Assembly (NCBI RefSeq): GCF_002216775.1
Contig: NZ_CP022315.1
Location: 186,001-250,000 of the forward strand
DNA from: Virgibacillus phasianinus
Lineage (GTDB): Bacteria > Bacillota > Bacilli > Bacillales > Amphibacillaceae
Direction of reading: 5' to 3'
DNA length: 64,000 nucleotides
A program made the translations under genes and the position numbers. Shown here piece by piece: positions 25,749 to 34,592 of the stretch; the stretch's first letter is position 1; each line of letters opens with the position of its first letter. The notes beneath the pieces were generated by a model, which was not told where the DNA came from, did no database searches, and was given only the letters and a program-made list of their open reading frames with translations.

Positions 25749-27047
25749 TTACTCAGGTTTTATTTTGACTTCTTCTTCATAATCCGTGTATTTTTTAGCA
25801 TCCATCATACCTTTTTCAATATTTACAAAGCGCAGTAAAATAATCCCAACGATAAAGAACACTACTAATGAAATAATCCCCAGCCTGCTTGATCCTGTGA
25901 GCTGCCCGACTAATGCAAATAGGAATGGTCCAAAAATGGCAGCAAACTTTGACGATATACCATAAAAACCAAAGAATTCACCGTGTTTATCTTCTGGAAC
26001 CATTCGGCCGAATATAGACCGGCTCAATGACTGCGCCCCACCCTGCACAAATCCAACACAAACAGCCAATAAATAGAAGTGAAGTGCTGTAGACATGAAA
26101 TAACCTAAAATAACAATTCCGATATAAATATAAAGTGTAATCAGCAAGGCCTTTTTTGCTGTTATTTTCTTGGCTATATAACCAAATAAAAAGGTGAATG
26201 GAACCCCAACAAATTGAGTAATTAATAATGCAGCGATTAATGAATTCTTGTCGATTCCAATGTCCCGACCATAAATTGTTGCCATTTTAATGATGGTAGA
26301 AATTCCATCATTATACATCCAAAATGCGAGCAAGAAAATTAATAATTGCTTATATTGCTTGATATCTTTAAATGTTGTTGTGACCCTGGTTAAACCAATC
26401 AAAACGTATGATTTATCACGTTTGATTGGGTGTTTCTTTTCTTCTTTGATATTTTTAAGAAGCGGTATTGAAAAAATAAACCACCAAATACCTACGGAAG
26501 CAAATGATAATTGACTTGCTGCTGTTGCATTTGGGATTCCAAACCAGTCATACTTCAAAATCATTAATATATTTACTGCTAGCAATATCCCTCCGCCAAA
26601 GTAACCAAATGCAAATCCACTTGAGGAAACTTTATCAATATTATCCTCATCAGCAATCTCAGGCAAAAACGCATCATAGAATATATTCGCACTTGAGAAA
26701 CCAATCGTACCAATGATAAGCAGAAGTGATGCAAATAGATAATCACCCTCGCCAACAAATCCTAGCATAATACTTGCAATCATACCCATAAAGGCAAAAA
26801 ATCGGAGAAACTTTTTCTTTGCGGCTGAATAATCACTTACGGCACCAAGAAATGGAGCAAGAATGGCTACGATCAGTACAGCAATAGACTGGGAATAACC
26901 CCAGTAACTTGTTGCCAGGGAATTATCTAAGCCAACTGCGGCAACATCGTAATAAAACACCGGTAACACCGCTGCCATAATTGTCGTTGAAAACGCTGAG
27001 TTCCCAAAGTCATAAAGCATCCAACTATAAACAGCCTTCTTTTTCAT
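25749..27047 (-). CDS. MFS transporter, UMF1 family
   Basis: A 432-residue major facilitator with about 12 membrane helices. The N-terminus (YSWMLYDFGNSAFSTTIMAA) and PFLGAVSDYSAAKKKFL are typical of the UMF1/Atg22-like branch. The substrate is unknown; eukaryotic Atg22 releases amino acids from vacuoles. AGGGGGTGG lies 4 bases before the ATG. It is followed by its convergent neighbour and a shared terminator. Confidence 0.85.
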   Translation of the reverse strand: MKKKAVYSWMLYDFGNSAFSTTIMAAVLPVFYYDVAAVGLDNSLATSYWGYSQSIAVLIVAILAPFLGAVSDYSAAKKKFLRFFAFMGMIASIMLGFVGEGDYLFASLLLIIGTIGFSSANIFYDAFLPEIADEDNIDKVSSSGFAFGYFGGGILLAVNILMILKYDWFGIPNATAASQLSFASVGIWWFIFSIPLLKNIKEEKKHPIKRDKSYVLIGLTRVTTTFKDIKQYKQLLIFLLAFWMYNDGISTIIKMATIYGRDIGIDKNSLIAALLITQFVGVPFTFLFGYIAKKITAKKALLITLYIYIGIVILGYFMSTALHFYLLAVCVGFVQGGAQSLSRSIFGRMVPEDKHGEFFGFYGISSKFAAIFGPFLFALVGQLTGSSRLGIISLVVFFIVGIILLRFVNIEKGMMDAKKYTDYEEEVKIKPE

Positions 27048-27069
27048 AGGCCACCCCCTTTTAGCTTAA

Positions 27070-27101
27070 TGCTTTAGCGCTGGAGCTAGGCATATTTTCA
27101 T
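27070..27101 (-). repeat. Fragment of repeat family A
   Basis: On the minus strand AAAATATGCCTAGCTCCAGC matches the left end of the copy at 57897-58026. The other half is missing. Confidence 0.5.
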
Positions 27102-27116
27102 TTCTTTTATTATCCA

Positions 27117-27148
27117 GTAAAAAATACCTTGCCTACTAAAAGGCAAGG
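27117..27148 (-). terminator. Terminator of the IDEAL-domain gene
   Basis: CCTTGCCT and AGGCAAGG form a stem with a T-rich tail on the minus strand. Confidence 0.75.
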
Positions 27149-27169
27149 CTATTACATTCTTTTCATTGA

Positions 27170-27403
27170 CTATTCCCATATAAAATGTTTATATGCTTGA
27201 CTTAACTTTAGAAAGTTCTCTTTATCCCCTTTATCAATAGAACTATTAATGGCATCCTCAAGCTTTTCCTTATTCCACTGAAAACATAATTCATCCAGTA
27301 ATAACCTAGAAGTAAGCTTAAACTCATATAGAATTTCCCGTTTGGCTACTAATGGCTTTCCATCATATCGATAATATCGATAATAAATTTTTTGCTTTTT
27401 CAT
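27170..27403 (-). CDS. IDEAL-domain small protein
   Basis: A 77-residue protein. Residues about 38-77 match the IDEAL domain, a short helical motif seen in Bacillaceae (LLLDELCFQWNKEKLEDAI then SIDKGDKENFLKLSQAYK). The N-terminal half is Lys/Tyr-rich. Function is unknown. ATG at 27403 follows AAGGGGG by 8 bases; the upstream extension to 27463 is not supported. Confidence 0.7.
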   Translation of the reverse strand: MKKQKIYYRYYRYDGKPLVAKREILYEFKLTSRLLLDELCFQWNKEKLEDAINSSIDKGDKENFLKLSQAYKHFIWE

Positions 27404-27593
27404 GGAACATGCCCCCTTGTTCCTTTTTTCTATTATCCTAAATTTTTGGAATAATTGCAACAAAAATTAATTAATTTTTACAGTAAATTTTTGGTTTTGA
27501 GCTAATGAAACTTAATTAGTTACTTGCAATAGATATACCCATATGCTTGAATGTTTCTCTGGACTCACCATGTGATGCTTTGGTAGACTATTA

Positions 27594-27613
27594 GAGCTGT
27601 TATTAATCAGCTC
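27594..27613 (+). promoter_or_regulatory. Small inverted repeat upstream of the CDF gene
   Basis: GAGCTG and CAGCTC flank TTATTAAT, 25 bp before the start codon of the metal exporter gene. It could be an operator or a leader hairpin; no known metalloregulator motif was recognised. Confidence 0.25.
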
Positions 27614-27638
27614 CACTAGACATTAAATGGAGGATCCC

Positions 27639-28511
27639 ATGACACATACAGAGAACTTGAAAAAAGGTGAGAGAGGTGCCTGGATCAGTATTTTTGCTTA
27701 TCTAATCTTATCTGTAAGTAAACTCATCATAGCTCACTTCGGCAATTCGGAAGCATTAAGGGCGGACGGATTGAACAATTCAACAGACGTTATTGCATCG
27801 ATAGCAGTATTAATTGGCCTTAAAATATCCAGAAAACCTGCGGATAATGACCATCATTACGGGCATTATCGGGCTGAGACGGTAGCATCCTTATTTGCTG
27901 CCTTTATAATGGTATCTGTAGGAATACAGGTAATTTACGATACGTTGCAAAAATTATGGAATGGGACAATTGAACAGCCAGACATGTTAACAGCCTGGAC
28001 TGCACTTGCTGCGGCAATTATAATGTTTGGTGTTCACCGGTACAATGCAGGATTAGCCAAAAAAATAGAAAGCCCATCACTGCATGCAGCAGCACAGGAT
28101 AACAAATCAGACGCCCTAGTGAGTTTAGGAGCTTTTGTTGGAATAATCGGTGCCCAATTTGGACTGTATTGGCTTGATCCTGTTGCGGGTTTACTTGTAG
28201 GTTTCATTATTTGTAAAACAGCGTGGGATATATTTAAGGATTCAACACACACACTTACAGATGGTTTTGATGAAAAACTTTTGCTGAAAATAAAAAAGAG
28301 CATTGCCAGGGTTGATGAAGTAAAACAGGTGAAGGATATAAAAGGGCGTATACATGGAAACCAATCTTTTATCGATATTGTCATTCTTGTTGATCCAAAT
28401 CTTAACGTAAAAGAAAGCCACGACATAACAGTTCATATTGAAAAACTGCTTGCTCAAAAGCATAACGTCTATTATGCACACATTCATATTGAACCATATA
28501 CAGGGGAATAA
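27639..28511 (+). CDS. Cation diffusion facilitator metal exporter
   Basis: A 290-residue CDF protein with six membrane helices (about 15-205) and a cytoplasmic C-terminal domain that dimerises. The metal-site motifs NSTDV in helix 2, DHHYGHYRAE after it, and DNKSDAL in helix 5 are present. The DxxxD-type site of helix 5 resembles Mn/Fe exporters such as MneS, but metal choice cannot be fixed from sequence alone. ATG at 27639 follows GGAGG by 5 bases. Confidence 0.9.
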   Translation: MTHTENLKKGERGAWISIFAYLILSVSKLIIAHFGNSEALRADGLNNSTDVIASIAVLIGLKISRKPADNDHHYGHYRAETVASLFAAFIMVSVGIQVIYDTLQKLWNGTIEQPDMLTAWTALAAAIIMFGVHRYNAGLAKKIESPSLHAAAQDNKSDALVSLGAFVGIIGAQFGLYWLDPVAGLLVGFIICKTAWDIFKDSTHTLTDGFDEKLLLKIKKSIARVDEVKQVKDIKGRIHGNQSFIDIVILVDPNLNVKESHDITVHIEKLLAQKHNVYYAHIHIEPYTGE

Positions 28512-28517
28512 TAATTT

Positions 28518-28550
28518 AAAAAAGTTAAAGGCACAAAGCCTCTAACTTTT
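28518..28550. terminator. Bidirectional terminator between CDF and GNAT genes
   Basis: AAAAGTTAAAGGC and GCCTCTAACTTTT pair with one wobble, flanked by A and T runs, between convergent genes. Confidence 0.75.
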
Positions 28551-29087
28551 ATTTTTCTGTATTAAACCTAGTAATTGTTCAATACTTTCCCACCCATATG
28601 CGGTTTCCTGATATGTTCCTTCTCCAATGGTTGTTTCTTCCTCACCCACTGGTTCTGCCTGGTATCTTTCATAAAACTTGCTTGAAGGATTCTGTTTTAA
28701 TACCCAAACAAGAATAGATGAATTTCCTTTTAGTTTCATGTCTTCAGCAAAGGTTTGTAATAACTCGGCCCCAAGGCCTAACCGCTGGTATTCATCTAAA
28801 AGATAGATGGTATATATTTCACTGTCATAATTAAATCGCTTAGTCCGTTCAGGCCCGCCATTTACAAATCCAACAATCTTTTCTTCGTTATGAATCACAT
28901 ACGTACATTGATCTTCCTTATTATTTATTGTTAAGATGGTTTCCCATAACGCCAAACGATTTTCGAACGTAATATTTGAAATATCTCTCTCATTAATCAA
29001 GTCTCTATATGTACTTTTCCAGCTATTGATATGAATATTGGCAATCGCTTCAGCATCACCATAAACTGCTTTTCTGGTTTGGAACAT
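28542..29087 (-). CDS. GNAT family N-acetyltransferase
   Basis: A 181-residue acetyltransferase with the acetyl-CoA loop in the QRLGLGAELLQTFAE region, IYLLDEYQ before it, and FYERYQAEPVGEEE near the end. The acceptor substrate is unknown. ATG at 29087 is favoured over the adjacent ATG at 29090 because of spacing to GGGGGAG. Confidence 0.85.
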   Translation of the reverse strand: MFQTRKAVYGDAEAIANIHINSWKSTYRDLINERDISNITFENRLALWETILTINNKEDQCTYVIHNEEKIVGFVNGGPERTKRFNYDSEIYTIYLLDEYQRLGLGAELLQTFAEDMKLKGNSSILVWVLKQNPSSKFYERYQAEPVGEEETTIGEGTYQETAYGWESIEQLLGLIQKNKS

Positions 29088-29138
29088 CATATCTCCCCCG
29101 CATCAATCTCTTTTTACATCAATTTTTCCGTTATCAAA

Positions 29139-29435
29139 CTACAGACTTAATACAAATACCGCTGCAATCGCACCAATTACCACTAATATAACATTCAGCC
29201 CTACATATGCTAGTATTATTGCGACAAGTCCACCGATGATTCCAATGTGTGGATGTTCGGGCCGAACGGATAAAATGCCTGGAAAAATTAAGGCACCAAG
29301 TGCAGCGTATGGAATTGCGTTTAACCAGCGATTTAACCAATCAGGAAAATGGATCAGATCCACAATATATGCCGGGATTATTCTTGGAATCATCGTTACA
29401 AGTCCCATTCCAATAATGATGGCAAGTATCATCAT
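29139..29435 (-). CDS. azlD: AzlD-like branched-chain amino acid exporter subunit
   Basis: A 98-residue membrane protein with three to four helices, the small partner of AzlC (MTIPRIIPAYI-like N-terminal region, seen here as MIPRIIPAYIVD). AzlCD-type pairs export branched-chain amino acids or analogues. Its ATG overlaps the azlC stop by 4 bases, so the two are translationally coupled. Confidence 0.9.
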   Translation of the reverse strand: MMILAIIIGMGLVTMIPRIIPAYIVDLIHFPDWLNRWLNAIPYAALGALIFPGILSVRPEHPHIGIIGGLVAIILAYVGLNVILVVIGAIAAVFVLSL

Positions 29436-30160
29436 TTTGAATCCCCCTTAAGCAAGAAAATTCCACTAGCCGCACCGATGACGGTACCGCAAACAATCGC
29501 CCAGCCTTCACTGGTAAACTGGCTAAATAAAGCATTGATTAGCATTGCAAAAATAGCAATTATCCCTACTCTTTTTTCTTTTTTAACAGAAGGAATTAAT
29601 AAACCTACAAACATGGCGTAAAGAGCAATTCCCATACTTTGACTTAATTTCGCGGGAATAATCTCCCCCAATACTCCTCCCAAAAAAGAACCCATAATCC
29701 ATGAAAAATAAGCAGTTAGGATCAATGCAGTATAAAATAGTGCACCTTTATTCTTTTTCGCTTCTTCTGGATGCAGCGAAGACATTGCAAAAGTCTCATC
29801 AGTCAAACCTAATGATAAAGGAACTTTCCATTTTAGTCCAATACCGCGCAGACGATTCATAAACGATAAACTCATAACAAAATGGCGAAAGTTCAATACA
29901 AAAGTAGCAATTATAATCTCTGCAACACCTGCACCAGCAGCTACCATATTGACTGCCATAAACTGGCTTGCTCCAGCAAATACAAAAATACTCATTGACG
30001 TCAGCTCTGTCAGCGTCATCCCCGCTTGCTTAGCGAGAACTCCATATGTAATTGCAATTGGCAAATAGCCAAGCATGATTGGAAAGCCAACTGCGATCCC
30101 TTTTTGAATCATTAGAATGGAAGGAGATGCTCCACCTTTACTGATTGAATTTGTCTCCAT
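29432..30160 (-). CDS. azlC: AzlC-like branched-chain amino acid exporter subunit
   Basis: A 242-residue membrane protein with the AzlC motifs PIMLGYLPIAITYGVLA, IFVFAGASQFMAVNM, FVLNFRHFVMSLS and LTDETFAM. It forms an export complex with AzlD, encoded immediately downstream. No regulatory gene such as azlB is adjacent. GGGGGGATAGAGAG precedes the ATG. Confidence 0.93.
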   Translation of the reverse strand: METNSISKGGASPSILMIQKGIAVGFPIMLGYLPIAITYGVLAKQAGMTLTELTSMSIFVFAGASQFMAVNMVAAGAGVAEIIIATFVLNFRHFVMSLSFMNRLRGIGLKWKVPLSLGLTDETFAMSSLHPEEAKKNKGALFYTALILTAYFSWIMGSFLGGVLGEIIPAKLSQSMGIALYAMFVGLLIPSVKKEKRVGIIAIFAMLINALFSQFTSEGWAIVCGTVIGAASGIFLLKGDSK

Positions 30161-30259
30161 CTCTCTATCCCCCCATAAGTTAAATATGGATTTATTAATG
30201 AAAATTTAGACAAGTATATACTATTTTTCCAATTTAAAAAAGAAAATTGTTTTGAGCAG

Positions 30260-30298
30260 AAAAAAAGCAGCCCATTCATCAGGACTGCACCTACTCAG
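30260..30298 (-). terminator. Terminator of the BtuF-like gene
   Basis: On the minus strand GCAGTCC and GGGCTGC pair with one wobble, followed by a T-run. Confidence 0.7.
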
Positions 30299-31058
30299 TT
30301 ATTATTTTTTCAAGTTTGCGTAACCCTTCTAGTAGCCGTGGTGAAGGCCTGCAATATAATGATTCTTCCAACACATGAATATTACCTGATTTAATTGCTT
30401 TCAACTGTTCCCAGCCAGGTCTCTTGATAACAAGTTCCGGACGCATTTTTTCTTCTTTTACACCAACCCATACCATACATATGTGATCAGGATTTCGCTC
30501 TTTCACTGCTTCCCAGTCCGTTTGAAAACTTGCCACTTCTTTATCGCTAAAACTATTTTCAGCCCCTGCTAATCTGCTTATCTCGGTAAGCCAATTAACC
30601 CCCCCGGGCGTAAATACGGGTTTTGGCCACCATTCCCAGTATAGGGTAGGTGTATGCTTTCTGTTTTTTGCCTTTTGCCGAAAGTTATCTATTTCCTCAT
30701 GAAATACCTGTGCTCGTTGTACACCTAATTCTGGGCATTGCAGCACTTCTCCGACCTTTCTGATATCTGATTCGATTTCATCCAGGGAATTTGGATTTAA
30801 AATAATATATGGTAATCCATGATCATCAAGCTCTTTAATATTCTTTTCCATACCTGGAACACTTAATGACGCCAAAACAAGGTCTGGCTGTAAACTGGCG
30901 ACTTTTTCCATATCGATAGATAAATCGGGTCCAACCCTGGGTAAATGGTTTACCTCTTTTGGCCAATCAGAAAAGTTATCTACACCGACCAGCAGCTCTG
31001 TTTTTCCTAAGTATGCTACAATTTCAGTATTACTTGGACAAATAGACACAATACGCAT
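30291..31058 (-). CDS. BtuF-like cobalamin-binding protein without a signal peptide
   Basis: A 255-residue helical-backbone-type binding protein (MRIVSICPSNTEIVAYLG, DLVLASLSVPGM, WEWWPKPVFTPGG, RPGWEQLKAI). Relatives bind cobalamin or siderophores outside the membrane, but this one starts directly with the mature fold and has neither a signal peptide nor a lipobox. No permease or ATPase gene is beside it and no B12 riboswitch was seen. A cytoplasmic role is likely but unidentified. Confidence 0.75.
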   Translation of the reverse strand: MRIVSICPSNTEIVAYLGKTELLVGVDNFSDWPKEVNHLPRVGPDLSIDMEKVASLQPDLVLASLSVPGMEKNIKELDDHGLPYIILNPNSLDEIESDIRKVGEVLQCPELGVQRAQVFHEEIDNFRQKAKNRKHTPTLYWEWWPKPVFTPGGVNWLTEISRLAGAENSFSDKEVASFQTDWEAVKERNPDHICMVWVGVKEEKMRPELVIKRPGWEQLKAIKSGNIHVLEESLYCRPSPRLLEGLRKLEKIITE

Positions 31059-31087
31059 GGTGCACCTCCTGAAAAGATTGGATCAGT

Positions 31088-31846
31088 TTACCTATCTTCA
31101 CCTTGGTCTGTTATTAATAATGGGCCATCCTTTGTAATCACAATGGTATGCTCGTATTGTGCAGACCGTCCACCATCAATCGTGCGTGCAGTCCAATTAT
31201 TTGAATCCATTTTACTTTCCCATGAACCTTCATTGATCATCGGTTCAATTGTAATAACCATTCCTTCTTTTAAACGAGTGCCTTTATTTGGTAAACCAAA
31301 ATGCGGGATATGTGGTTCTTCATGAATGGTCGGGCCAATTCCATGTCCGGTGAAATCACGGACCACTGAAAATCCTTCTCCCTCCGCATAGGATTGAATC
31401 GCATGTCCAATATCACCAATACGGCTGCCTGCCTGGGCTTTTTCAATGCCTTTATAAAGTGACTTTTTAGCTACATCCATCAGCTTTCTTCCTACCTGAT
31501 CAACATTACCTACTGTGTATGTCCATGCAGAGTCAGCTAATCCACCATTTAAATTAACAACCATATCAATTGTTACAATATCTCCGTCCACAAGCTTTTC
31601 TTCCCTTGGAAAGCCATGACAGATCTCGTCATTCACAGATGCACAAATGGCATATGGATATCCACTAAAGCCCTTTTGTTCAGGGGTAGCTCCATGCTTT
31701 GCTAAATACTTTTCAACGAAGGTGTCAATTTCCATGGTTGTAATCCCCGGTTTAATCATTTTGGCAATTTCCTTATGTGTTTGGACTAATAATTTACCTG
31801 CCTCTTGCATCATTTCAACTTCTCGTGTACTTTTTCGTGTAATCAT
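31088..31846 (-). CDS. map: Type I methionine aminopeptidase
   Basis: A 252-residue M24A peptidase that removes the initiator methionine from new proteins. The five metal ligands are visible in TIDMVVNLNGGLADSAW (two Asp), TGHGIGPTIHEEPHI (His), ITIEPMI (Glu) and QYEHTIVIT (Glu). It lies outside the ribosomal-protein cluster and so resembles the second enzyme of B. subtilis, YflG. ATG at 31846 follows GGAAG by 6 bases; the TTG just before it is less well placed. Confidence 0.93.
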   Translation of the reverse strand: MITRKSTREVEMMQEAGKLLVQTHKEIAKMIKPGITTMEIDTFVEKYLAKHGATPEQKGFSGYPYAICASVNDEICHGFPREEKLVDGDIVTIDMVVNLNGGLADSAWTYTVGNVDQVGRKLMDVAKKSLYKGIEKAQAGSRIGDIGHAIQSYAEGEGFSVVRDFTGHGIGPTIHEEPHIPHFGLPNKGTRLKEGMVITIEPMINEGSWESKMDSNNWTARTIDGGRSAQYEHTIVITKDGPLLITDQGEDR

Positions 31847-31973
31847 CAAATTCTTCCTTTCACTAGGTATGTTTATCTATTATATGAAACACTTTTTCAA
31901 TAATTTAATTTTAACGCACCAATTAGTTTATCATATTTTCGATGCAAAAGCGCATACACCAGCCTTAAACTAG

Positions 31974-32009
31974 AAAAACATGCAGAGGATGTCTTCCCTG
32001 CATGTTTTT
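31974..32009 (-). terminator. Terminator of the YjcZ-like gene
   Basis: AAAAACATGCAG and CTGCATGTTTTT pair perfectly, with T-runs on both strands. Confidence 0.85.
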
Positions 32010-32016
32010 AAGATAC

Positions 32017-32139
32017 TTAATATCCGTAGCCGTTGCCGCCACCTGTATAAGCAGTACCAATAATTATTAACAAAATAAACAATACGACGATCAAAGCGAA
32101 ACTAGTGCCGTAGCCGCCGCCACCTTCTTCATAACCCAT
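32017..32139 (-). CDS. YjcZ-family small spore-associated protein
   Basis: A 40-residue peptide: a Gly/Tyr-rich start ([11 protein letters not shown]), one membrane helix ([17 protein letters not shown]) and a Gly/Tyr-rich end. This matches the YjcZ/SscA family of small sporulation proteins, which are assembled into or needed for spore coats. AAGGAGGG lies upstream of the ATG and a perfect terminator follows the stop. Confidence 0.88.
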   Translation of the reverse strand: MGYEEGGGGYGTSFALIVVLFILLIIIGTAYTGGGNGYGY

Positions 32140-32229
32140 TGAAATTCCCTCCTTATTTTAAGCATATGATAACCTATGCTGAGGTTTTAAAATGGGAAGG
32201 GCGTTTCTCACGAAATTTGGCAATTATGC

Positions 32230-32988
32230 CTAGAAATAATCACTTGCATTATAAATTTTTCCATTTTCAATGCTGCCCTCGTCAGTAAGTATATCAACTA
32301 ATATACCTCCAACTGTATCGGTGTCCTGTAATGCATTATTTTTTTTGTAATCTTTAAAGGTTTCTACATCTTTGAATGAATCTTTAGAGGAAGATCTGAT
32401 GGTTTCCTGCATATTTGTATCCATAATACCTGGATTAAACGCAATTATTTTGTTGCCTGTTTTTAATTCAGCTTGCTCAAGTGCAGCTATTTCCGTATAT
32501 CTGTTTATACTTGCTTTCGAACTGCAATATGCGCTCCATCCATACACTGGACGCTGCGCCGCACCAGATGTTACGATAACGCCAACCATAGTTATATCAT
32601 TTTCTGTAGCAGCTTTTAAAAATAAATTTGTCAAAACCATTGGTGCAATGGTATTGACCTGCATATGATAGGCAAGCTCTGCGCTTTTGATATCCATTGA
32701 AGGGTTAATTGGATCTAATACTGCAGCATTATTCACTAGATATACACTTGTTGCATCTTCTATAAAAACCTCTTTACTTATCTGTTCAAATGTACTTTCT
32801 ATCTCCGCAACATTACCCAAATCACATGGAAAATGTGTGAAGCCCACATTGTTTGATTTAGCAAATTTATCTAACGTGGTTGAACCACTTCTTGAAATAC
32901 CTATTACGTTAATTCCGGATTCCAGAAAATATTTAGCTATCGACTCACCAAGTCCCCTTGAAATCCCTGTTATGATTGCGTATCTCAT
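32230..32988 (-). CDS. Short-chain dehydrogenase/reductase (YueD/benzil reductase-like)
   Basis: A 252-residue SDR with the cofactor motif ITGISRGLGESIA (TGxxxGxG), VNNAAVLDP (NNAG-type), catalytic VTSGAAQRPVYGWSAYCSSK with Ser, Tyr and Lys, and an N-terminal Arg after the second strand (GISRSG) suggesting NADPH preference. It resembles B. subtilis YueD and sepiapterin reductase-like enzymes. The natural substrate is unknown. Confidence 0.85.
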   Translation of the reverse strand: MRYAIITGISRGLGESIAKYFLESGINVIGISRSGSTTLDKFAKSNNVGFTHFPCDLGNVAEIESTFEQISKEVFIEDATSVYLVNNAAVLDPINPSMDIKSAELAYHMQVNTIAPMVLTNLFLKAATENDITMVGVIVTSGAAQRPVYGWSAYCSSKASINRYTEIAALEQAELKTGNKIIAFNPGIMDTNMQETIRSSSKDSFKDVETFKDYKKNNALQDTDTVGGILVDILTDEGSIENGKIYNASDYF

Positions 32989-33050
32989 GATAATCCCCCA
33001 TCCTGTTTGTCATTACCTATTATTACCCTTATTTCAGAAACTAAAAACGA

Positions 33051-33078
33051 AAATTCCGTGCTTTAAAACACGGAATTT
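33051..33078 (-). terminator. Terminator of the M20 peptidase gene
   Basis: AAATTCCGTG and CACGGAATTT pair perfectly around CTTTAAAA. Confidence 0.8.
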
Positions 33079-33082
33079 CATT

Positions 33083-34447
33083 TTAATTAATTTCGCTCCA
33101 ATAATGTACAAGCGTTTCCATTCCCTTATCAAAGCTGTCCAGTGGAAAGCTTTCATTTGGTGAATGTAATCGGTCGTCCGGTGTACCAAAACCTAAAAGT
33201 ACAATTGGAATGTTATAAATTGCTTCAAACCATTCAACAACAGGAATAGACCCGCCCATCCGTACATAAACAGTTTCTTTGCCAAACGCTTTTGTATAGC
33301 TTTTTGCGGCTTTCTCAATCAGTGGGTGATTTGGCTCCACCTTATATGCTTTGGCTGACAGTTTCTCTTTTACGACTTCGACCGTTACACCAGCTGGCGC
33401 AACACTTTTCACATGGTCCTCCAACAATTGCTGAACTTTTTCTGGATCTTGTCCCGGAACAAGGCGACAAGTTATTTTAGCAGTTGCCGATGACGGAATG
33501 ATTGTTTTCGTTCCTTGACCTTGATAACCGCCATACATACCGTTGATTTCAAATGTTGGACGTGCCATTGTATGCTCTTTTGCTGTATAACCTTTTTCGG
33601 AAGCTGTTTCCTTTACCCCAGTTGCTTCTTGGTAATCTTCACCCTGTACCTGATCAATCAGCTTCCGTTCTTCGTCTGATAGAGGTTCTACATCATCGTA
33701 GAAGCCGTCCACCGTAACAACTTCATCTATATTTTTCATAGATGCCAGTATATGATTCAATGCCATTATTGGGTTACGTATAGCACCACCATACATGCCC
33801 GAATGTACATCATGGTCAGGTCCGGTAACATTAATTTCTATCCCGGTAAATCCTTTTAAACCATACAAAATCGTTGGCTGATTCTTAGCAATCATACCTG
33901 AATCAGAAATTACTGCAAAGTCTGCAGCAAATTTTTCACTCTGTTCATGGAGAATGCGATAAAGATTCTCGCTGCCAATTTCTTCTTCCCCTTCGATGCA
34001 AACCTTTACATTGACGGGCAATCTGCCCTCTGTTTTCAGATAAGCCTCAAACACTGCCAAATGCATAAAAACCTGGCCTTTATCATCACTCGAGCCGCGT
34101 GCATATAAACGGCCATTTCGAACTTCAGGTTTAAATGGCTCACTGTCCCACTGGTCAATAGGATCAACGGGTTGGACATCATAATGCCCATAAAACAACA
34201 CAGTTGGCGCATCTGGACCTGCCCCGTTATATTCTGCGTAGACCAAAGGATGTCCACCTGTATCCATTTGTTCCACATTTTCAAACTGAAGATCCTTTAA
34301 GTAATTCACAATAAAATCTGCTGCTTCCAGAATATCTTTCTTATGTACACTGTCCGTACTAACGCTTGGGATAGATAAAAATTGGTTTAGTTTCACTAGT
34401 AGTTCAGCACGATGGCTGGTTAGATAAGCTATTGCTTGCTCACTCAT
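33083..34447 (-). CDS. M20 family dipeptidase
   Basis: A 454-residue zinc peptidase of the CNDP-like M20 group: LFYGHYDVQPVDP (metal His and catalytic Asp), ARGSSDDKGQVFMHL (bridging Asp), IEGEEEIGSENL (catalytic and metal Glu), and a dimerisation domain at about 200-350. It probably hydrolyses dipeptides in the cytoplasm. A well-formed terminator follows; upstream lies the palindromic repeat at 34484-34543. Confidence 0.88.
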   Translation of the reverse strand: MSEQAIAYLTSHRAELLVKLNQFLSIPSVSTDSVHKKDILEAADFIVNYLKDLQFENVEQMDTGGHPLVYAEYNGAGPDAPTVLFYGHYDVQPVDPIDQWDSEPFKPEVRNGRLYARGSSDDKGQVFMHLAVFEAYLKTEGRLPVNVKVCIEGEEEIGSENLYRILHEQSEKFAADFAVISDSGMIAKNQPTILYGLKGFTGIEINVTGPDHDVHSGMYGGAIRNPIMALNHILASMKNIDEVVTVDGFYDDVEPLSDEERKLIDQVQGEDYQEATGVKETASEKGYTAKEHTMARPTFEINGMYGGYQGQGTKTIIPSSATAKITCRLVPGQDPEKVQQLLEDHVKSVAPAGVTVEVVKEKLSAKAYKVEPNHPLIEKAAKSYTKAFGKETVYVRMGGSIPVVEWFEAIYNIPIVLLGFGTPDDRLHSPNESFPLDSFDKGMETLVHYWSEIN

Positions 34448-34483
34448 GATTTATACCTCCATCTGTTTTCTTTTTATTTTAGC

Positions 34484-34543
34484 ATAGGGGGACAGTCCCC
34501 CGCCACGCTAACGCGCTAATGCGGTGGGGGACTGTCCCCCTAT
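34484..34543. repeat. GGGGGACAGTCCCCC hairpin repeat
   Basis: Two copies of the palindrome GGGGGACWGTCCCCC in inverted order (34487-34501 and 34526-34540) form a 21-bp outer stem around a GC-rich loop. Each arm is itself self-complementary. It is the kind of hairpin seen dispersed in Firmicute intergenic regions. Confidence 0.7.
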
Positions 34544-34562
34544 AAATGTCTTCCCCATAGTA

Positions 34563-34592
34563 AAAGACCCAAGATGAACTTGGATCTTTGTT
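34563..34592 (-). terminator. Terminator of the yrrT-luxS-mccAB operon
   Basis: AAAGACCCAAG and CTTGGATCTTT pair with one wobble, followed on the minus strand by T-rich sequence, right after the mccB stop. Confidence 0.75.

Noticed and set aside
27464-27626. Metal riboswitch upstream of the CDF exporter
   Set aside because: No yybP-ykoY or NiCo aptamer core sequence could be found, only a short inverted repeat.
28034-28487. Minus-strand ORFs opposite the CDF gene
   Set aside because: Shadows of a strongly supported gene with family motifs in the plus strand.
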